DNA of 64,000 nt from an uncultured Bacteroidales bacterium. Lineage in GTDB: Bacteria; Bacteroidota; Bacteroidia; Bacteroidales; Bacteroidaceae. The translations under genes were made by a program, and so were the position numbers. Within the stretch, counting starts at the first letter, position 1. Each line of letters opens with the position of its first letter. The stretch is from the NCBI GenBank assembly GCA_902779085.1, contig CACYZY010000007.1:1-64000 (forward strand). The letters run 5' to 3'. Under the pieces are notes generated by a model that worked only from the letters and a program-made list of their open reading frames with translations, had not been told where the DNA came from and made no database searches. This document shows, piece by piece, positions 46,915 through 55,573 of this stretch.

Positions 46915-49161
46915 TTAGAAAGAATACTTTCCTGCTTTCTTAAGCACTTGAGTCTTTCCACCGTAGTTCACAGTAACCTGACATCCTGCAGGGATCTCCA
47001 CCTCATTGCGTCCATTCTTATTCAGACTGATGTAGATGAAGCCCTCTTTCACAGGAATACGTCCCTTCACCCAATCCAAATGCAACAAATCGGGTGTCAA
47101 TGTATATTCATTGAGCTTCTTATCACTCTGACTGAATCCGAAGATGCCATAGGCAGCTAATACTACAGGAGGCGCTCCATTGGCACCATGACACAGACTC
47201 AAACCGAAGGAACGTCCATAAAACATCAGCTGTTTGGTAACATCAGCGTTCACCATAAAGTTTTCAGGGAATCGGCTGTACCCCTGACGTAACCAATCAC
47301 CCCATACCTCATCCAAAAGCTGCATGAATTCCTTGGTGCGTCTTGCCTTGATATAGGCCAACGCCTCATAGCCTTTCTCGTAGGAAATATTGTCTTTGTA
47401 ACGAGGGATGGAAGGTATCACTGTCTCATAAAGATAGTCATATAACCTTTCAGGATAGAGTCCTGCCAGTACAGACCAATATTGCGCATGATGAGAGATA
47501 CGCTTATCTAATGAACCATCCTCACGATAGCCATTCATAAAAGCTTTTTCTTCAGTACTCCAAAAATGCTCTATAATATTATTTTGCAATTGATTAGCTT
47601 TATTTTCATAAATCTTTGCTTTAGAATTCTCCTTCAGCAATTTGGAGAAATAGGCAGCTATGCGGAAGTTCATGTAAAGCATGATTTGCGGATAGCAGGC
47701 CACCCCATAATCATCAGGACCATTGTCCCTACTCCATCCTGGAATGAAGCCCGATGAAGGTTTTGCAGCATGGATGAATCCGTTTTCATCCTGCACACTC
47801 ATATAAAAGTCCATTTGCTGGTCAATGCGATCCTTGAACATCTTATAGGTACTAAGGTCACCATAACGCAGATAATCTTGTTTCAAGGCAATCAGTGCAT
47901 GCAGCGGATAATCCACAATACCCCAGTCGCTCTCCTTGGGCGATGGTGGCATCAAACAGATACTAATGTTGTTGCGTCCTACCTGACGATCTCCCATCAA
48001 CAAGTTCATACCCAGCATACTGGCCACAGCATCCATCGACCAAGGCAGGAAATCGCGCTTAATACCATCCAAATTGAAATCATGCATCGAGGAATGCAAC
48101 GTAGCCACACCAGCATTGAAAAGGTCATTCAAAGCCTGGTTACTACTCTCAAATGTCATCAGCATTTCCTCGATGGGCCACATCATGGCACGGAACTTCA
48201 CACTATGCAGGGTGCAATTGTCGTTAGCAGTTATCTTCAGATAGCGCAAAGCTCTTTCCGGCAACCTGATTGTCTGTTTCTGCCCCGAAAGTGCGACATC
48301 CTCAATGGGCCTTTGTTCAAACTTCTTAGTATCTTCGTTCATCACCTCCTCAACTGACTCGCCCACTGTGAAGTGCAACTTACCTTCACCAGAAGCTTCT
48401 ATCTCAATGGTACCTACCTCATCGTACCAAAAGTCGTAGATAATGGAGCCAAACCTACTTAAAATGCCAACATCTTTGGCATTTGCTTCTCCAGAAAGAG
48501 AAGATGGTGGGTTATCTCCTAATCTTGAATTTTTCAATGGAATAATGCTCTTAGGTAGTATCACCACCTCATCGTTGATGCGGGTATTTGGATTTACATC
48601 GGGGTTACTATAACACCTATCAGTCTCGACTGGCATCCAAGTCTTTCCGTCAAGAGAAGATTGGCAATTGACGATTGACAACTGGGGATTATTGTTAATG
48701 AACAATGCCGGCAACTGTTTCTTGGTAGTAACTTTAAACACCAACTCGTGTTTGCCCTTCGACAACTGTCCTGCAAAAGCCTTGCTATTGTCTGTGATTT
48801 CAACGCTCTGTGAACCAGCAGAGGCATAATCCAGCGTTGTGGCCTCTTTCGCCACCACATGCACCTTAAACCAAGTCACCTCTTGCACGGGGTTGAACTT
48901 GCCCACGTAGCCCACATCCATACAACGGGCTTGACTCTGCTCCCTCAACCATTGCTGGCGATAAGCAGCTAACTGTCCAGGATACCACATGTAAGTAGGA
49001 TGAAAACTGATGTTGGAGGTGTCATATGTTGGAGATGAGGGTTGATTTATCCGATTTATCTTCACCTCAGGATCCAGCGTTGGATCAAAAATTTTTTGCT
49101 GAGCCTTTGCCGATATGGCCAACATCACTGCAATAACAGACAAAACAATACTCTTCTTCAT
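46915..49161 (-). CDS. GH78-like alpha-L-rhamnosidase
   Basis: 748 residues with signal peptide (MKKSIVLSVIAVMLAISAKA). A beta-sandwich region (about 60-330) precedes a six-hairpin (alpha/alpha)6 barrel (from about 335: FESSNQALNDLFNAGVATLHSSMHDFNLDGIKRDFLPWSMDA), where acidic residues of DGIKRD sit at the position of the GH78 DxxRxE/D catalytic loop. A small C-terminal beta domain ends the protein. GH78 enzymes cleave rhamnose from pectin (RG-I) or flavonoid glycosides. Two in-frame low-complexity stretches (about residues 157-169 and 207-236) look like inserted intergenic repeats (see findings). It is followed upstream by GH35 on the same strand, 54 bp away. Confidence 0.8.
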   Translation of the reverse strand: MKKSIVLSVIAVMLAISAKAQQKIFDPTLDPEVKINRINQPSSPTYDTSNISFHPTYMWYPGQLAAYRQQWLREQSQARCMDVGYVGKFNPVQEVTWFKVHVVAKEATTLDYASAGSQSVEITDNSKAFAGQLSKGKHELVFKVTTKKQLPALFINNNPQLSIVNCQSSLDGKTWMPVETDRCYSNPDVNPNTRINDEVVILPKSIIPLKNSRLGDNPPSSLSGEANAKDVGILSRFGSIIYDFWYDEVGTIEIEASGEGKLHFTVGESVEEVMNEDTKKFEQRPIEDVALSGQKQTIRLPERALRYLKITANDNCTLHSVKFRAMMWPIEEMLMTFESSNQALNDLFNAGVATLHSSMHDFNLDGIKRDFLPWSMDAVASMLGMNLLMGDRQVGRNNISICLMPPSPKESDWGIVDYPLHALIALKQDYLRYGDLSTYKMFKDRIDQQMDFYMSVQDENGFIHAAKPSSGFIPGWSRDNGPDDYGVACYPQIMLYMNFRIAAYFSKLLKENSKAKIYENKANQLQNNIIEHFWSTEEKAFMNGYREDGSLDKRISHHAQYWSVLAGLYPERLYDYLYETVIPSIPRYKDNISYEKGYEALAYIKARRTKEFMQLLDEVWGDWLRQGYSRFPENFMVNADVTKQLMFYGRSFGLSLCHGANGAPPVVLAAYGIFGFSQSDKKLNEYTLTPDLLHLDWVKGRIPVKEGFIYISLNKNGRNEVEIPAGCQVTVNYGGKTQVLKKAGKYSF
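48455..48540. repeat. Palindromic insertion inside the GH78-like gene
   Basis: Two adjacent hairpins: AAATGCCAA (48462-48470) with TTGGCATTT (48476-48484), and CTTCTC (48486-48491) with GAGAAG (48498-48503). They encode a Ser/Pro-rich stretch (NPPSSLSGEANAKDVG) unlike the rest of the enzyme and keep the frame open. Confidence 0.5.
48655..48690. repeat. Short direct repeats inside the GH78-like gene
   Basis: On the minus strand GTTGTCAATC-GTCAATT-GCCAATC is a run of related TCAAT units, translated as PQLSIVNCQSS. Such TCAATTG stutters are usual in Bacteroidetes intergenic DNA and unusual in a glycosidase. Confidence 0.45.
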
Positions 49162-49215
49162 TACAAATTACCTTTTTATGTACTCTTTTTGGAACAAAGA
49201 GATGAGAAATCAATC

Positions 49216-50895
49216 TTAGTAGTGGAACATCTTCACTTTCAAGGCATTCACCTTGTCATAAGTTGCAAACACATTGCGTTCGTCGCCATTCAGCAATCTG
49301 CCTGGAATGAACTTGCCATTCTCAAACCTGCCTTCCCAAATGCTGTCGTAGCCACAGAACTTGCTCTTCACACCATCCTTCAGCTTCACATCGGCATTGA
49401 AGCCATAGCCCACCACATAAAACTCATCGGCACTGGTCTGTACAATCACAGCACCACCCTGCTCAATCTGTTTCTGCTCTCCCTCAGCCTGGAATCCACC
49501 ACCTGCGGGTGCCATCAAAGCTCCTATGTCGAAGCCTTTACGAGGGCTGAAAGTCAGTACGTAGTCACCCATCTCCACCGTATCTGTATCATGACCAGTA
49601 TAAAGATAGATGCCACGCATCTTGTCAGAGCCCAAGTTATCAGTAATCAGACTACCCATCTGTTGCATCTGGTCGTAACACTCGGCCAGCAAACGATGCT
49701 GCTTCTCCAAATTAGGATTCAGTTCACTGTCCTCATAGTCAATGCCAAATGGCGAGAAGGCAATAGCATCGTACTCGCCAATGATGTATAGTCCTCTGGC
49801 ACCCACTAGCGTACTTTCAGGTATCAAGATAGGATTACCCTTCCATGAGAATGCCTTGCCTATCCAGTCAAGTTGCTGCATATAGCTGTTAGGTGTCAGA
49901 ATATCAATGCTTGGAGCCGTAGCACGATAGATATCGAAGAACTCGGGTATCGAGCATCCGTTACCCAGACTGTTGCCTCGCGTATTCATACCGAAAACAC
50001 TGGCGTTGATGAATACTGGCAACGGATAGACCTCCTTGCCCGCCTTGGCCATCTGCTCCAGATAGTTGGCATAGCCATAGGCTGTAAACACGTGCTCAGT
50101 GAAATTCCTGATGGGATTCTCTGCCTGGTTGTTCACCTCACTCTTGCCAAACAGCTCCTCCCAGTTGCCCGTCGTCTTGTTGCCATATTTCGCCCAAATC
50201 TGCTCCATGTCTGGTTGCAGACTACCCTTGTTGGCTTTCAGATAATCCACGATTTGCTGAGGCACCTGCGCCTTCCAAGCCTTGATGGCGTCAGCGCTGA
50301 AGTCGCGAGGGGTTCCCCTCAGTCCAGGCTCGTTATGTAACTGAATCATCACCACCGTATGGTCTTTGTCAGTATCCTTGAGGTGTTGCAGAAATGCCTT
50401 GTAAGCCTTCGTGTCAGCTTTCAGTATCTCGGTGCCATACACAGAGATATGCTCCATCTCCTGTCCTTTGTCATCCACCGCATGCGGATATTTCTTAGGA
50501 TTTTTCTTCACCCAGCTGGGGGCATAGGTCATCATCGGGTTCTTGAAAGCACCAATCCACAGGAAAGCAATCTTCATATCCCGTTTGCGGGCCTCTGCCA
50601 TCATGGCATCTACCAAAGTGAAGTCGTATTGCCCCTCAACAGGCTCCACCAGTTCCCAACTAACTGTGGCAATCACGGAATTGAGGTGCATCTCCTTTAA
50701 CTTGTCCCACACTCGGTGCTCCTGCATATAACTCAGCGACGATGCCGTAGAGTTATGCAATTCACCACAATACATCACAAAGGGCTTCCCATCCACCATC
50801 AGACAAGTTGATGAACCTACTTTTTGCAACGATGGAACCTGTGCGATACCTGCAACAGAAAAAGCCAATAACAGAGCACAAATAAGATTTCTCAT
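49216..50895 (-). CDS. GH35 beta-galactosidase-like enzyme with DUF5597
   Basis: 559 residues with signal peptide (MRNLICALLLAFSVAGIAQ). GH35 barrel: GKPFVMYCGELHNSTASS, NSVIATVSWELVEPVEGQYDF, acid/base Glu in MIQLHNEPGLRG and nucleophile Glu in NPILIPESTLVG. The C-terminal ~150 residues (RKGFDIGALMAPAGGGFQAEGEQKQIEQGGAVIV) match the DUF5597 domain that caps this Bacteroidetes GH35 subgroup. It would remove terminal beta-galactose in the periplasm. First gene of a two-gene leftward operon with the GH78-like gene, which points to pectic RG-I or a similar rhamnose/galactose glycan. A promoter lies at 50915-50945. Confidence 0.88.
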   Translation of the reverse strand: MRNLICALLLAFSVAGIAQVPSLQKVGSSTCLMVDGKPFVMYCGELHNSTASSLSYMQEHRVWDKLKEMHLNSVIATVSWELVEPVEGQYDFTLVDAMMAEARKRDMKIAFLWIGAFKNPMMTYAPSWVKKNPKKYPHAVDDKGQEMEHISVYGTEILKADTKAYKAFLQHLKDTDKDHTVVMIQLHNEPGLRGTPRDFSADAIKAWKAQVPQQIVDYLKANKGSLQPDMEQIWAKYGNKTTGNWEELFGKSEVNNQAENPIRNFTEHVFTAYGYANYLEQMAKAGKEVYPLPVFINASVFGMNTRGNSLGNGCSIPEFFDIYRATAPSIDILTPNSYMQQLDWIGKAFSWKGNPILIPESTLVGARGLYIIGEYDAIAFSPFGIDYEDSELNPNLEKQHRLLAECYDQMQQMGSLITDNLGSDKMRGIYLYTGHDTDTVEMGDYVLTFSPRKGFDIGALMAPAGGGFQAEGEQKQIEQGGAVIVQTSADEFYVVGYGFNADVKLKDGVKSKFCGYDSIWEGRFENGKFIPGRLLNGDERNVFATYDKVNALKVKMFHY

Positions 50896-50914
50896 ATATC
50901 TTTATTTATTACTA

Positions 50915-50945
50915 CAAAGATAATAAATTTTCTTGATTTATGCAA
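50915..50945 (-). promoter_or_regulatory. Promoter of the GH35-GH78 operon
   Basis: On the minus strand TTG (50943-50945), 20 bp gap, TATCTTTG (50915-50922), about 20 bp before the ATG at 50895. The AraC regulator gene is divergent just beyond it. Confidence 0.7.
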
Positions 50946-51094
50946 GTGGTATTTATCTAAAAATACAGAACTATACATAAAAAATATATTCGGCAAAAAA
51001 GTTGGAAATGTGTCAATACTCCATGCAAAAAACAACCACTAAATTTCACAAATTGAAGAAATATCTCTATCTTAGCTGCGAAAAGCGAAAAAAG

Positions 51095-51910
51095 ATGATG
51101 AAGTCCCCCTACCTCATATACAACAACGTGCAGGACGGCGTCAAGCCCTCAGATTTTATGCAGGACTATCATGTGCATATCCTCTGTAGGTGTGGCAGCA
51201 TAAGGTTCAAGGCCAACAACCAGTGGCATGAGGCTCATGGGGGCAGTTTGGTTATCTGGCAGATGTCCAACCGCATCACTAATGTCAGCTATTCACCTGA
51301 TGCTGAGATGGATTTCTTGCTCATCAGTTGGGAATTCCTGCAGACCTACAATCCTGAGATGATATGGGCCACCAAAGGCTATGTTTTGTTGAAGTTTGAC
51401 CCTGTCATCCGTTTAGACGACAATGCCTTTCAAATGATGAATACTGACTTCGGGCTATTCAGGAACCGCATCTACCACCCACAGCCCCTATTCCAGGACG
51501 AGACCATAGGCAGACTGCTTCAGGTATTTCTCTTCGACTTATGGAATGTCGTAAAGCAAGAACTGGAACATTATGGAGCCGACGACAACCAGTCGCGCAT
51601 TTTCCTGCGCTTCCTCTTTCTGGTACAGGAGCATTGCAAGCAAAACCGAGATGTGGCTTTCTATGCCGACAAATTATGCATCGTACCGAAATATCTCTCC
51701 GAGATATGTCGCAAGGTGAGTTACCAACCTGCCTCCGACTGGATAGAGCAGTTTACTGGCAACGAGCTGAAGCGCCTGCTCGATGACAGATCGTTGTCAC
51801 TTACCGACATAGCTGACGAGATGAACTTCTCCACCCTCTCTTTCTTCAGTCGCTATGTCAAGAAAGTTCTAGGCGTCACACCGTCAGAATATCGCAAGCA
51901 ACTATCATAA
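51095..51910 (+). CDS. AraC-family transcriptional regulator
   Basis: 271 residues from ATG 51095 (ATG 51098 is an equal choice; the frame is open to 51002, but a TATCTTAG box at 51068-51075 lies inside that extension). An N-terminal cupin-like sensor domain (residues 1-150, DYHVHILCRCGSIRFKANNQWHEAHGGSLVIW) precedes the double helix-turn-helix at the C terminus (VAFYADKLCIVPKYLSEICRKVSYQPASDWI and SLTDIADEMNFSTLSFFSRYVKKVLGVTPSEYRKQ). Divergent from the GH35-GH78 operon and upstream of the SnoaL-like and flavodoxin genes, either of which it may control. Confidence 0.9.
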   Translation: MMKSPYLIYNNVQDGVKPSDFMQDYHVHILCRCGSIRFKANNQWHEAHGGSLVIWQMSNRITNVSYSPDAEMDFLLISWEFLQTYNPEMIWATKGYVLLKFDPVIRLDDNAFQMMNTDFGLFRNRIYHPQPLFQDETIGRLLQVFLFDLWNVVKQELEHYGADDNQSRIFLRFLFLVQEHCKQNRDVAFYADKLCIVPKYLSEICRKVSYQPASDWIEQFTGNELKRLLDDRSLSLTDIADEMNFSTLSFFSRYVKKVLGVTPSEYRKQLS

Positions 51911-52004
51911 ACTGCAATTTGTGCAAATTCTCCTCCATTATTGTTATCAATGCAACGAGCAGGATGACCTACTTTTGCAAACGGAAACAATAACAATGAT
52001 CAAT

Positions 52005-52478
52005 ATGAAAAAGTTATTAGCTACAATGATGATGCTCGCAGTTGTTATGGGCATCCATGCACAGCAGACAATCTCTGCACAAGAAATGAGTGACAGAATC
52101 CAGATTCGCGCCCTGGTTGACAATTATGCCCTTTTAAGTGACCAGTTCAAGCAGGAGAACTATAACGAAGTTTTCCACAAAGACTTGAAACTTCGCATAC
52201 ATATGGGTGAAAATGTCAACGAGATCAATGGCGTTGACAACATGATCAACATCTACAAGGCAGCCGGTGCCGTTGATATCTCTTTCCACCAAACAGGACA
52301 GCAGGTGCTCGACTTTACCGACAGCACCCATGCCAGTGGATGGGTTTACCTGACAGCCCTAATGGTAAATCAAGGTAATGCCAGACACATGTATATCAGA
52401 TACTTTGACAAGTATGAGAAGATTGATGGTCGCTGGTGGATTGTAGAACGTGACCAGTACATACTCTTTAGCGAGTAA
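52005..52478 (+). CDS. SnoaL/NTF2-like secreted protein
   Basis: 157 residues from ATG 52005 (ATG 51996 possible), with signal peptide (MKKLLATMMMLAVVMGIHAQ). The NTF2-like cone fold is suggested by IQIRALVDNYALLSDQFKQENYNEVF near the start and HMYIRYFDKYEKIDGRWWIVERDQ at the end, typical of SnoaL-like domains. Such proteins bind or isomerise small hydrophobic molecules. No catalytic residue can be assigned. A TACTTTTG box (51970-51977) lies upstream. The flavodoxin gene follows 63 bp later on the same strand, as often seen for SnoaL/flavodoxin/aldo-keto-type clusters responding to AraC regulators. Confidence 0.75.
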   Translation: MKKLLATMMMLAVVMGIHAQQTISAQEMSDRIQIRALVDNYALLSDQFKQENYNEVFHKDLKLRIHMGENVNEINGVDNMINIYKAAGAVDISFHQTGQQVLDFTDSTHASGWVYLTALMVNQGNARHMYIRYFDKYEKIDGRWWIVERDQYILFSE

Positions 52479-52541
52479 AATAATATGATTAATTACTTAT
52501 TGTACAGAATTTATCAACAATAACTAATTATAAATTAAATC

Positions 52542-53183
52542 ATGAATATTCTGAAAACAATTATGGCATCAGCAACAGGCGTATTGATGGCAGCATCATG
52601 CAACGCAGCAACGAACAAGGAGAAGGCAACAGTCATTGAGCCTACACAGGAAACACAGGTAACTAACGCCAGAGAAGGCAAGGCACTCATCGTGTTCTTC
52701 TCGCATGCAGGCGAGAACTATGCAGTGGGCAACATCACCGTAGGCAATACCAAGGTGGTAGCCGACTATATCAAGGACTATACCCATGCTGACCAGTTTG
52801 AGGTAGTGGCAGAGAAGAGCTACGACATGTCATACAGCGACCTTATCAAGGTGGCAAAGGAAGAACAGAACAAAGGCGAGAAGCCTGCCTTCAAGGGTGG
52901 TATTGACAACCTCGATCATTACGACGTAGTGTTTGTGGGCACTCCTATCTGGTGGGGCACCTTCCCCCAGGTAATGTTCACCTTCTTCGACAAGTACGAC
53001 CTGAACGGCAAGACCATTATCCCATTCACCACCCACGAAGGCAGTGGTCTGGGTAGTGTGGTCAACGACCTGAAGAAACTCTACCCCAATGCCAAGTTAG
53101 AGAAAGCATTGGCTGTCAAAGGCACTGACGCACGCTCTTCAAAAGAACGCGTGGAGAAGTGGCTCCTGGAATTAGGATTCTGA
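52542..53183 (+). CDS. Flavodoxin-fold lipoprotein
   Basis: 213 residues. The N terminus (MNILKTIMASATGVLMAASC) is a lipoprotein-type signal with Cys20. The flavodoxin domain begins near residue 47: ALIVFFSHAGENYAVGN (FMN phosphate loop), DVVFVGTPIWWGTFPQVMFTFFD (isoalloxazine contacts) and TTHEGSGLGSVVNDLKK. Secreted flavodoxins of this kind are common in Bacteroidetes and may be NAD(P)H-dependent quinone or substrate reductases at the envelope. The exact partner is unknown. It converges on the lipoprotein gene at 53187 with only 3 bp between stops. Confidence 0.88.
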   Translation: MNILKTIMASATGVLMAASCNAATNKEKATVIEPTQETQVTNAREGKALIVFFSHAGENYAVGNITVGNTKVVADYIKDYTHADQFEVVAEKSYDMSYSDLIKVAKEEQNKGEKPAFKGGIDNLDHYDVVFVGTPIWWGTFPQVMFTFFDKYDLNGKTIIPFTTHEGSGLGSVVNDLKKLYPNAKLEKALAVKGTDARSSKERVEKWLLELGF

Positions 53184-53186
53184 CTC

Positions 53187-53990
53187 TTAGTGTTCATTTA
53201 AGTCACCTATGTTCACCTTGCCGTCATCGCCAATGGTGATTGGGGCCGTGAATGTGGGCATGTCATCGTAGGTCAGCACGAGACCAGTGGTGAACTTCAC
53301 ACCAGGAGTGACAAGCAGACAGGGAGCGTCGCCACTCAGGTCATACTGTATTTGCTCGCCTATCCACACAGGTTGCTCACTGTCAAAGCCACCCATATCG
53401 GCAAAGGTATTGGTGGCTTGTGCTATCTCACGCTCACCGTCGTACAGCGTTACCTGCTCACCCTTGATGCGATAGCCCAGACGCTTGCATAGTTGCTGCT
53501 GAATGTCGTAAGGATCTATGGTGTGAACGATATACGCTATGCCGTTATCGCCGAAACCAATCTGATAGAGCCAGTCCACTTGTATGCCAGTACCCCATAC
53601 GGCACTGCTGGTGAGCCAAACAGTATTGCTCTGCCCGTCATAGCGAGCCATAGGAGCGCGAGCATTGCAAATGTCAGGGAACGTGGTAGATATGTCACCC
53701 TTCACCACCACGATGCCGTATCCCTCGGTGGAAATATCGCCCACCTCGGCAATAGCCTCCACGCAGACAGCATTTGCCGAGTCACTCATGATTTCATAGT
53801 TATGGTAGCGTTCAGCCAGTTTCATAGCCTCATGCACACTGGCAGGAGCCGAGCTGGACACCAACGGACCGTCCAGTGTGCCAGCCACCAGGTTATATTC
53901 CGCACTTGCGTCTTTACACGCCGTAAATATCATACTTGCGCAACAGAGTGCCAGTATGGCGACTTTCATCCATCGTTTCATACTTTTCAT
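53187..53990 (-). CDS. Hypothetical lipoprotein
   Basis: 267 residues. Signal with lipobox MIFTAC (Cys near residue 26), then a soluble beta-rich domain with no family I recognise (VHEAMKLAERYHNYEIMSDSANAVCVEAIAEVGDISTEGYGIVVVKGDIST; PMARYDGQSNTVWLTSSAVWGTGI). The C terminus GDDGKVNIGDLNEH is acidic. A promoter lies at 54013-54044 and the dyad element copy 2 begins about 180 bp upstream. No neighbour gives a function. Confidence 0.7.
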   Translation of the reverse strand: MKSMKRWMKVAILALCCASMIFTACKDASAEYNLVAGTLDGPLVSSSAPASVHEAMKLAERYHNYEIMSDSANAVCVEAIAEVGDISTEGYGIVVVKGDISTTFPDICNARAPMARYDGQSNTVWLTSSAVWGTGIQVDWLYQIGFGDNGIAYIVHTIDPYDIQQQLCKRLGYRIKGEQVTLYDGEREIAQATNTFADMGGFDSEQPVWIGEQIQYDLSGDAPCLLVTPGVKFTTGLVLTYDDMPTFTAPITIGDDGKVNIGDLNEH

Positions 53991-54012
53991 GTCTAGTTCC
54001 TATAATTGTCTG

Positions 54013-54044
54013 CAAAAGTAGACAAAGAGCCCAACTAAAGCAAA
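54013..54044 (-). promoter_or_regulatory. Promoter of the hypothetical lipoprotein gene
   Basis: On the minus strand TTTG (54041-54044), 20 bp, TACTTTTG (54013-54020), about 22 bp before the ATG at 53990. Confidence 0.65.
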
Positions 54045-54168
54045 TATATGAGGATAAAATAAAGCAAGGTGCTGCAATGTGGAGTTAACAGACATAGATA
54101 CTATGAAAGTTGATTTGTTTTCATGGGGAGGTGAAGATTAAACATTGAGAACATAACAGACAGACCAA

Positions 54169-54460
54169 CGTAACATAGTAACATCGTAACATAGTAACAT
54201 CGTAACATTTACTTTTTTCATTTTCGCTATAAACAAACAAGAATATAACTTTTATATTTATATATATTATATATATAATATATATAAATATAAAAAATTA
54301 ATCTCTTAAAATAGTGTGCAAAATTTAGAAAATAAGATGTTACGATGTTACTATGTTACGATGTTACTATTGCACTATAGGGGTCACCACTACTCGGAAC
54401 GCTTAGTCCAACTAAACTGGCGGCTTAGTTCCGCTAAAACCACCTTTTACTTCCGCTAAA
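54169..54460 (+). repeat. Dyad repeat-array element, copy 2
   Basis: Five 8-bp units alternating CGTAACAT and AGTAACAT (54169-54208) are followed after 41 bp by a perfect 46-bp A/T-only palindrome (54250-54295). After another 41 bp come four inverted units alternating ATGTTACG and ATGTTACT (54337-54368). The 32 bp 54177-54208 and 54337-54368 are exact reverse complements. The arms and the palindrome share one axis, between 54272 and 54273. Then TCACC-ACTC-AACG (54384-54402) and three 14-bp units at exact 22-bp steps follow: TTAGTCCAACTAAA (54403), TTAGTTCCGCTAAA (54425), TTACTTCCGCTAAA (54447). No ORF. Function unknown. Confidence 0.75.
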
Positions 54461-54534
54461 CGATCTTTGACTTATTGCTACAGTTAATTATTTATCCAGG
54501 GCAAGCTAAACGGCGTTACAGATGCGATAGTTTA

Positions 54535-55566
54535 TCAGCTGTCCAAATCGATGATCACCTTCATGGTGGTCTCGCGATGGGCATCGATATACTGATATGC
54601 CTCATCGTATTGCTCGAAGGCAAAACGGTTGCTGATAAGAGGCTCGAGGTTTACCCGTCCCTTGTTGATGAAGTCGATGCTGGTGAGGTAATCTTCATGA
54701 CGGTACATCATGGTGCCTATCAGTCTCAGCTCGTGCTCGCCCAGATAGAACATGCTCAATTCGGGGTCTTTGGCGAAAACTGCCACCACCACAATGTCAC
54801 TGCCTTTCTCGATGCACTCCATCAGCGAGCGGATGGATGACTCGACACCTGCCACCTCGAAACCTACCTGGAAACCTTCATCGCCAAACACGTCTTTCAC
54901 AGTTTCTTTCAAAGGAGTCTTCGCAACATTCAGGGTATATGGGATGCCACATTCGTGCGCCTTGGCCAGACGGAAATCGCTGACATCGGTAATCAGCACT
55001 TTCTTGGCTCCACGAGCCATGCAGAACTGTGCCACCAGGTTGCCGATGGCACCTGCGCCACTCACCACCACGTTCTTGCCTTTCACATCTGTACGTTGGG
55101 TGGCATGGGCTCCAACAGCTGAGGGTTCTATCATGGCACCATAATCAAGACTCATGCCCTCGGGCAGCACCACCACCCTATCGTCATCGACAATAAAGTA
55201 GTCCTGTGCCGTACCGTCTGCCTGGAAAGCCTGCACACGAAGGTGCTCGCAGACATTGTACTGTCCTCGCTTGCAGGGGTTGCACTCACCACACACCAAC
55301 TGGGGACGGGCAGTGATATGGTCGCCTGGCTTGCATACGGTAACATCCTTGCCACAGGCCACCACAACGGCTGAGTACTCATGCCCCTGCACCACTGGGT
55401 AGAAGGTGGCAGGATGCTGACCATGATAGGAATGTATCTCACTGCCACAGATGCCTATGCGCTTTACGTTGATGAGCACCTGATGGTCTTTCAAATCGGT
55501 GGCTACAGGAGCCGGAACATCACGAAACTCTATGTGCTTGGGTTCTATCAATACTGCTTGTCTCAT
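54535..55566 (-). CDS. Zinc-dependent medium-chain alcohol/polyol dehydrogenase
   Basis: 343 residues from ATG 55566 (MRQAVLIEPKHIEF). Catalytic zinc site: Cys in RIGICGSEIHSYHG and His-Glu in VVQGHEYSAVV; structural zinc loop CGECNPCKRGQYNVC; Rossmann NAD-binding GAGAIGNLVAQFC with Asp in ITDVSD favouring NAD. It is nearest to sorbitol/galactitol/threonine dehydrogenases. It would oxidise a sugar alcohol or an aldose C-OH. It begins 7 bp after the sugar symporter gene, so both likely handle one substrate. Confidence 0.88.
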   Translation of the reverse strand: MRQAVLIEPKHIEFRDVPAPVATDLKDHQVLINVKRIGICGSEIHSYHGQHPATFYPVVQGHEYSAVVVACGKDVTVCKPGDHITARPQLVCGECNPCKRGQYNVCEHLRVQAFQADGTAQDYFIVDDDRVVVLPEGMSLDYGAMIEPSAVGAHATQRTDVKGKNVVVSGAGAIGNLVAQFCMARGAKKVLITDVSDFRLAKAHECGIPYTLNVAKTPLKETVKDVFGDEGFQVGFEVAGVESSIRSLMECIEKGSDIVVVAVFAKDPELSMFYLGEHELRLIGTMMYRHEDYLTSIDFINKGRVNLEPLISNRFAFEQYDEAYQYIDAHRETTMKVIIDLDS

Positions 55567-55573
55567 ATTGTTT

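Noticed and set aside
47770-48357. 195-residue frame antisense to the GH78-like gene
   Set aside because: Shadow frame with no domain; the sense strand encodes a signal peptide and a full enzyme.
54169-54368. CRISPR array
   Set aside because: Units are 8 bp without spacers and the second array is inverted; no cas genes.
54169-54460. Plasmid or phage replication origin with iterons
   Set aside because: No replication initiator, integrase or phage gene nearby, and a second element with different repeats exists in the same chromosome segment.
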